Below, in pieces: positions 59,314-64,000 of a stretch of DNA of 64,000 bases; the first letter of the stretch is position 1, and each line of letters starts with the position of its first letter. Both the position numbers and the translations under genes were made by a program. The DNA is from Polytrichum commune. Lineage: Eukaryota > Streptophyta > Polytrichopsida > Polytrichales > Polytrichaceae. The stretch is from positions 11,846,501 to 11,910,500 of the forward strand of contig OX485808.1 in NCBI GenBank assembly GCA_950295325.1, in the 5' to 3' direction. The notes under the pieces were generated by a model that had not been told where the DNA came from, made no database searches, and saw nothing but the letters and a program-made list of their open reading frames with translations.

Positions 59314-60950
59314 TAGTGCTATATGTTTGTGAAGTTCTTAGTTTTAGTTTTTATATGTCAATCTTTGGAAGCTGATGGAAATGATGTAGGTAGTCCACAT
59401 CCAACATAACATTCTTTAGGTTAGGTTCCAGTGCAAATGGAATAAATTGTTGCTAATTTGGATAACTTAAGAATGATTCCGTTTGGGACGGACCTTTCAA
59501 TTGACTCTTTGTTCATGGAATAAGACTTTGTGTCAAACATAGGCAAACAATGAGGTGTCGACTAATAAGAGCTTGCCACTTGACTATGCTTGGCATTCGT
59601 TCATGCATACTCATCATCTTTGATTCTTGTAAATTTATACTTGGAGAGCGAGAGAGAGTCAGTCCTTGAACATGCTTAAGAATGCTATGGAAGAGGATTC
59701 AAGCTGTGTGCATGCAAACAATATCATCCCATGCTCTGTGACTCAAGGATCGAACATGACCCAATTGACTTTGTAGTTCCTATGTGTGAAGATGAGTTTT
59801 GAGATTTCCATTTTCTTGTCATAAATTCTATTGGAATCTCTGTGTACATAAAACATTGTTAAGCAACGAGAAGATTGTTCCATTTCACTGCCTCATATTA
59901 CAAACTGCTCTTTCTTGGTGTTAATCATTTTTTGGGTTATGTGAGTGTTATTCAATTACTTTTCTTGATTGGACACCTATATTTCATTGATGTGTGGATC
60001 AAAGCAAAAACATCATAAAGGCACATGTTTAAAAGAGATTGGAGTACGTCTTCAAATTGTATTAACTACTCCACACTCAATAATGAACACAATTGGGAGG
60101 ACCTATGCATTCAGTTAAAGAATCAACAAATGTGCACTTTCAATCATCATAACTTAATTAGAGGAGGTCCAATTTTCACAACCAAGATTTAACATAGTAT
60201 TGTGATATGCAATGGTAAGGAGTTTAGGCTTCATATATAATATGCCAACCTTAATCCGAGTTAATCCACCTTTAGATAAAGTCAGATTGACACTCAATTT
60301 ACTAACAATTGCACTTTTCAAAATTCTACCTAACAGTATGAAGCAACATGTGTTTGTTCATGTGGGCCCTGAGAATATAACCATGAGATGCCGCAACTAC
60401 TGTAGATTCAATCTATGTAGACTCCCCTACTTCTACGTAAGCCATAGTGGACTTTACATTAGATTGACCAACATTTTTATGTTCATCAAATAAAAACTTC
60501 CAAGGCTTGACGAAGCTCACTTTGCAACTCCACATCTTCATATAAACCATTTTCAACGTGCAATTGCATCAACTCCGTCTCTATGTCAATATCCTTGCAC
60601 ATGTTTGAATTCTCTTCTCCAACACTAAGATTTTCCTTGTCAGCACCTTGTGCACTAGAATCATCCACCAATGTGTGATCAAAATCACACTCCTCATCCT
60701 TTTCCATGCTTCCAAATAGATGAGGCTCAATAAGTGACCCTTACCATACAAGTAGAAATGTTGTATATTTTCTAGAGGTCCTCCATACATGTACGTAACT
60801 ATGAGTTATAATTTGTGTAGCATATGCATATGCAGTACGAAAAAATTCAAATTAATACCCCTTTTGTGCACTAACATATACTCATAAGTTTTATGAAAGG
60901 TGCACCCCCCTGGGCCAACGGTGCGAAAAGGCCCACATAAACTTTCTGCT
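59314..60950. other. No gene recognised
   Basis: Part of the dispersed repeat block noted at 56785 recurs near 60010-60190. The minus frame at 60486-60707 encodes an acidic peptide (MEKDEECDFDHTLVDD) without a domain I recognise. Confidence 0.45.
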
Positions 60951-62165
60951 TACCTCCTGCAAAAATAGGGTTTCTGCCCAAAAAACCCTATAGTGCAAAT
61001 TATAGGACCTTTGACAAATCCCTCCTAAATCATCAAAATTGGTCACTTGAGAGTCAACCATGTTGCTTCAGACACAAGACTATGTAACTATAATTGATAT
61101 ATTCAAAACACATCTTGTACAATATTGCACATTTTCCATAATCACAAAAAAAAAAAACTAAGAACATGAATACACAGTATATCTGCTGTATCAAAATGTT
61201 GGCCACTAGATGTAGGCTCATCATTCCAATTTTAGACTATTTCATTTTGAGATCACCCAAGATTCAGTACCAAATAAGATGTAATGAATTGAAATGTTTC
61301 TGAAGCTGTGTACATCAATCAGAAATACATCACCTTCCAGAGAGTTAAATGGCCAACAATGCTTGGAGGTTGGCATTAACTTTGTGCTTCCCTTCTGCAA
61401 AAATGTCGCAGTGCAAAATGGAAGATCCTTCAACAGCTACTTAGATCTCCACATCGGTCATTTGAGCTCAACCATATGCCTCAGAAAACCTGACAACTCA
61501 ACTGCAATTGATACAATCAAAAACTCATCATTTGTCCATGATACTATATTGCTCATTTTTTCATAAACACAACACTAGAATTAATGAACATCAAAACAGT
61601 CTGCAAGTATCCGGTGTACAACAAAGTGGCAATGAGTTTGATGATGCAGATTGAATATCTTTGAGAGACTAAAATTGTTCAAGGAAAATCAAAGCTGGCT
61701 ACATATTTGCATATGTTAGTACCTTATAGCACTAGGGAGAGATAGTTCTCAACCTTGAAGCACACCATTGCAAGAATACTGCAGTGTAGTGAATATAAAT
61801 ATTTCCAAGATTCAGGAACCAACAGGATGTAGGATCTGGGCAAACCAACCCACACACTTGTTCCTCGTTGGATGCCTAAACCCTTGCCTCCAAGGAACCA
61901 GTGTACAGGTTGGTTTGCCCCAGCCCAGGATGTAGTGAATACAAATGTTCTGAAGCTGTGTACCTCAACCATCCAGAGAGGCATATGGGCAACAGAGCTT
62001 GACGGTTGAAATGAGGTTTTTGCTTCACCTGCAAAAATATCTCACACTGTGAATTAGACTTTTGACAACTTCATCTCCAGGATGTAAACCCATCAGTTGT
62101 CAATAATATATTGCTCATTTATTCCATAATCACAGTAGCACCAGACCTAGGAACATTGAAGCAGT
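60951..62165 (+). repeat. Three diverged copies of a ~180-200 bp block
   Basis: The series TTCTGCAAAAAT(G/A), CAGTGCAAA, then TTGACAA, then CATATTGCTCATTTTTCCATAATCACA appears at about 60955-61150, 61385-61570 and 62015-62145. A second shared block, GTTCTGAAGCTGTGTACCTC then CCAGAGAG, sits before two of them (about 61297, 61945). No coding frame is shared. Confidence 0.65.
61832..61926. mobile_element. 95-bp hAT-like hairpin MITE
   Basis: The arms carry TGGGCAAACCAACC...TTGTTCCT and the inverse AGGAACCAGTGTACAGGTTG, ending TTTGCCCCAG. It is flanked by an 8-bp direct AGGATGTA (61824-61831, 61927-61934). It sits inside the repeat block described for this region. Confidence 0.65.
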
Positions 62166-63660
62166 TAGATGTTGTAAATTGAATACACTCATCTTGATCA
62201 GACATCTATATTTGAGTGATATAAGGCAAGGCTTGGAGTAAGAACAGACCTTAAAAGACAAGTGTTAAGATGAGATTGGACTATGTGCTGATCATATAAA
62301 CACTATTCTAAGTCCAATAGTGAACACAACTGGGGCCTATGTGATCGTTTAAAGAGATTGAGAATCTTCACCTTCACCTCCTATAACGTTTGAGTGGATT
62401 AGACAATTCCATTGTCGATCCAATAGCCAGAAATCTATGTGGAGTTGGAAATGCCCACAATAGGGCCAGACCCCTTAGATTATGCAAGTTGAATATCCTG
62501 AACGACTCAAATGTTCAAGAATTACAGTTCTCAGCCTGCATTGCAGCAAATCTATACTTATACTTCTTTTTCGCTTTCGTGTGGATGGAGGGATTTTGAA
62601 GCAGCTGCACCAGTGTTTAAGATAGTGACTAACCTAGCATTCTGTTGCAGAAAATTAATTACCTGTCGTCCACAACACTGGGAGAAATGAAAATCCATGT
62701 ACTTATCCTTGTGACGATTTTTTCTGCAGCATCTCCATAAACTCCTCTGGATCAGCACTTTTAATTCAAAGATAAATTTTCGAATCAGCAGCAGCAGCGC
62801 CTTCGAGTCCAGAGAGCTAGAGATGCGATATTTCGAGGTAGCAGCGACTAGTCCTACTTGCTTCGAAAGCAGCAACACTGTAGTAAAGCAAATGAATATC
62901 CCCATGCGCAGAAACAGAAATTTTCGCAGCTCCCAAATCTGCGGTTGGAAACGACAAACGTGCATACGCAGTGTTCCCGTCAGGCCTGGGAGTTTTTTGA
63001 GCAATGGTTAGAACACTTTCTTGAAGTTTCAAGAAAATCTTGAACCGCGAAATCTGCAACATTCATTAGAATGATCCAAATGCTTGGATCCCGACTCCCA
63101 TCAACCATTGCCCGGGACATTCTCCGAGAGAGTTCAGATAGTTTGTTCAGTAGACAAGTAAATAAAAGAAAGTCTGCCAACATCATTTTCAAGAAAACAA
63201 GGATGAGGTTCATCAAGCTCCGCATCGACATCTGAAAGGATAGAAAGCAGATTATGTAGAAAAGAAGGAATTTTGGAGCACAAAGCTCCAAAAAACTGGT
63301 GTCATGCAACTGAAAATCAGACTTCCAATGGACGGAAGTGGCACAAAAGAACATGTACCGACGACCAAGAGAGAAAGAATATGATAAAACAGGGCGTGAT
63401 AATATCTCGCTCCCTTTGCTGTTTCCAGTGTTGATGTAGTGTTACAAAAAAATCATCAGGGCAGCTTAAGACTTCGTGCTACCAGATTGAAATGCGAGAC
63501 TTCAATTTCTAGCCCGCTTAAGAAAGAATTTGTACTCGCTGCAGGCGGCATTATAGCTCTCCCTTCAGCATTCACCTACAGTCTATCTACGTCCATAAAT
63601 GATGTTTTATATACAATTGAATATGTTACAAACTAATGAGACATGATGAAAGACGTTAAT
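62166..63660. other. 3' flank of the DnaJ-like gene; no other gene recognised
   Basis: Minus-strand frames at 62558-63004 and 62980-63354 are open for 120-150 codons and more GC-balanced than the repeat field. They may belong to the 3' UTR or a downstream exon, but I see no domain. Confidence 0.4.
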
Positions 63661-64000
63661 CTACCAGCACTGATCAGTCTCCCAGTTTCGTCCTCTAAAA
63701 GAGAAATGGCCAGAAGACGGGTAACACTCTTCGTTAGCCGGAGTGAACCCCCAGGCGGGCGTCATTGTGACAGAGTCTCGGTTCCTGAAGTTCTCGAAGC
63801 TCGCAGATACTGACAGGGACATATCGTAAGCTGCTCTCCTTTCAGGGTCGGAGAGAGTAGCGTAGATATTGTGAACTTCAAGAAACGCAGCCGTGGCTTC
63901 TTCTCTTTGATCTGCTGGTACAACATCAGGATGCAAGCGGCGAGCTGCGCACCTATAGGCCGCTTTGATTTCCTTAGCCGTAGCGGTTCTTGAAACTCCT
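63661..64000 (-). CDS. DnaJ (HSP40) J-domain protein, DnaJ11-like, 5' partial
   Basis: The minus frame enters from the window edge and shows helix II of a J domain (AKEIKAAYRCAARRL), the essential HPD tripeptide (HPDVVPADQ), helix III (AAFLEVHNIYATLSDPERRAAYD) and a short tail ending FRGRNWETDQCW. The HPD motif stimulates Hsp70 ATPase. A bare J domain with the tail (R)xWETDQCW is characteristic of small chloroplast J-proteins of the Arabidopsis DnaJ11/DnaJ20 type. The transit peptide, helix I and start codon lie beyond position 64000, so plastid targeting is inferred from the family. No lesions are visible. There is no Gly/Phe or zinc-finger region, so this is a type III J-protein. Confidence 0.88.
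   Translation of the reverse strand, partial: GVSRTATAKEIKAAYRCAARRLHPDVVPADQREEATAAFLEVHNIYATLSDPERRAAYDMSLSVSASFENFRNRDSVTMTPAWGFTPANEECYPSSGHFSFRGRNWETDQCW

Noticed and set aside
1-64000. tRNA, rRNA or CRISPR loci
   Set aside because: I looked for TPsiC-like GTTCGAATC boxes, conserved rRNA blocks and regularly spaced short repeats and found none; the regular repeats present are minisatellites or transposon pieces. A covariance-model scan would settle the tRNA question.

Overview
The window is nuclear DNA of a land plant. A four-exon BTB-NPH3 gene (a streptophyte-specific family), the end of a short plastid-type J-protein gene, and a repeat content dominated by copia, CACTA, PIF/Harbinger-like, pogo-like and hAT-like elements all point that way. 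Gene-poor spacing and small compact introns would fit a moss or another seed-free plant, but the species cannot be fixed from the sequence.

Layout. 1-634: a broken zinc-finger/AT-hook ORF. 1103-6614: a complete, very young Ty1/copia retrotransposon on the minus strand, with 553-bp LTRs differing at one base, 5-bp target duplications, an intact 1426-aa polyprotein, and a primer-binding site complementary to the anticodon region of initiator tRNA-Met rather than to its 3' end. 7169-7287: an isolated exon of an NHX-type Na+/H+ exchanger beside a 1.3-kb array of about 200-bp degenerate repeats. 9428-10403: a disrupted membrane-anchored glycosyltransferase-like gene. 14082-14320: an 81-bp minisatellite. 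15258-17933: the NPH3/RPT2-like gene, minus strand, apparently intact. 63661-64000: the 3' part of a DnaJ11-like gene, minus strand, cut by the window edge.

The 45 kb between the last two genes (about 18-63 kb) holds no complete host gene that I can support. It is a layered field of DNA transposons. It includes a 526-bp near-perfect hairpin MITE with TTA target duplications; three copies of a roughly 500-bp PIF/Harbinger-like family, each with its own TTA/TAA duplication; two internally deleted pogo/Tigger-like elements flanked by TA; CACTA-type pieces, including a decayed accessory transposase gene with a coding minisatellite; and small hAT-, Stowaway- and CACTA-type foldbacks.

The most notable object is 36223-37644. 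This is a terminal-inverted-repeat element with a perfect 8-bp target duplication that carries two exons and the intervening intron of a SAC-domain phosphoinositide phosphatase, a gene-capturing 'Pack' transposon. No rRNA, tRNA or CRISPR locus was recognised. Homologies were recognised by eye and no database search was run.
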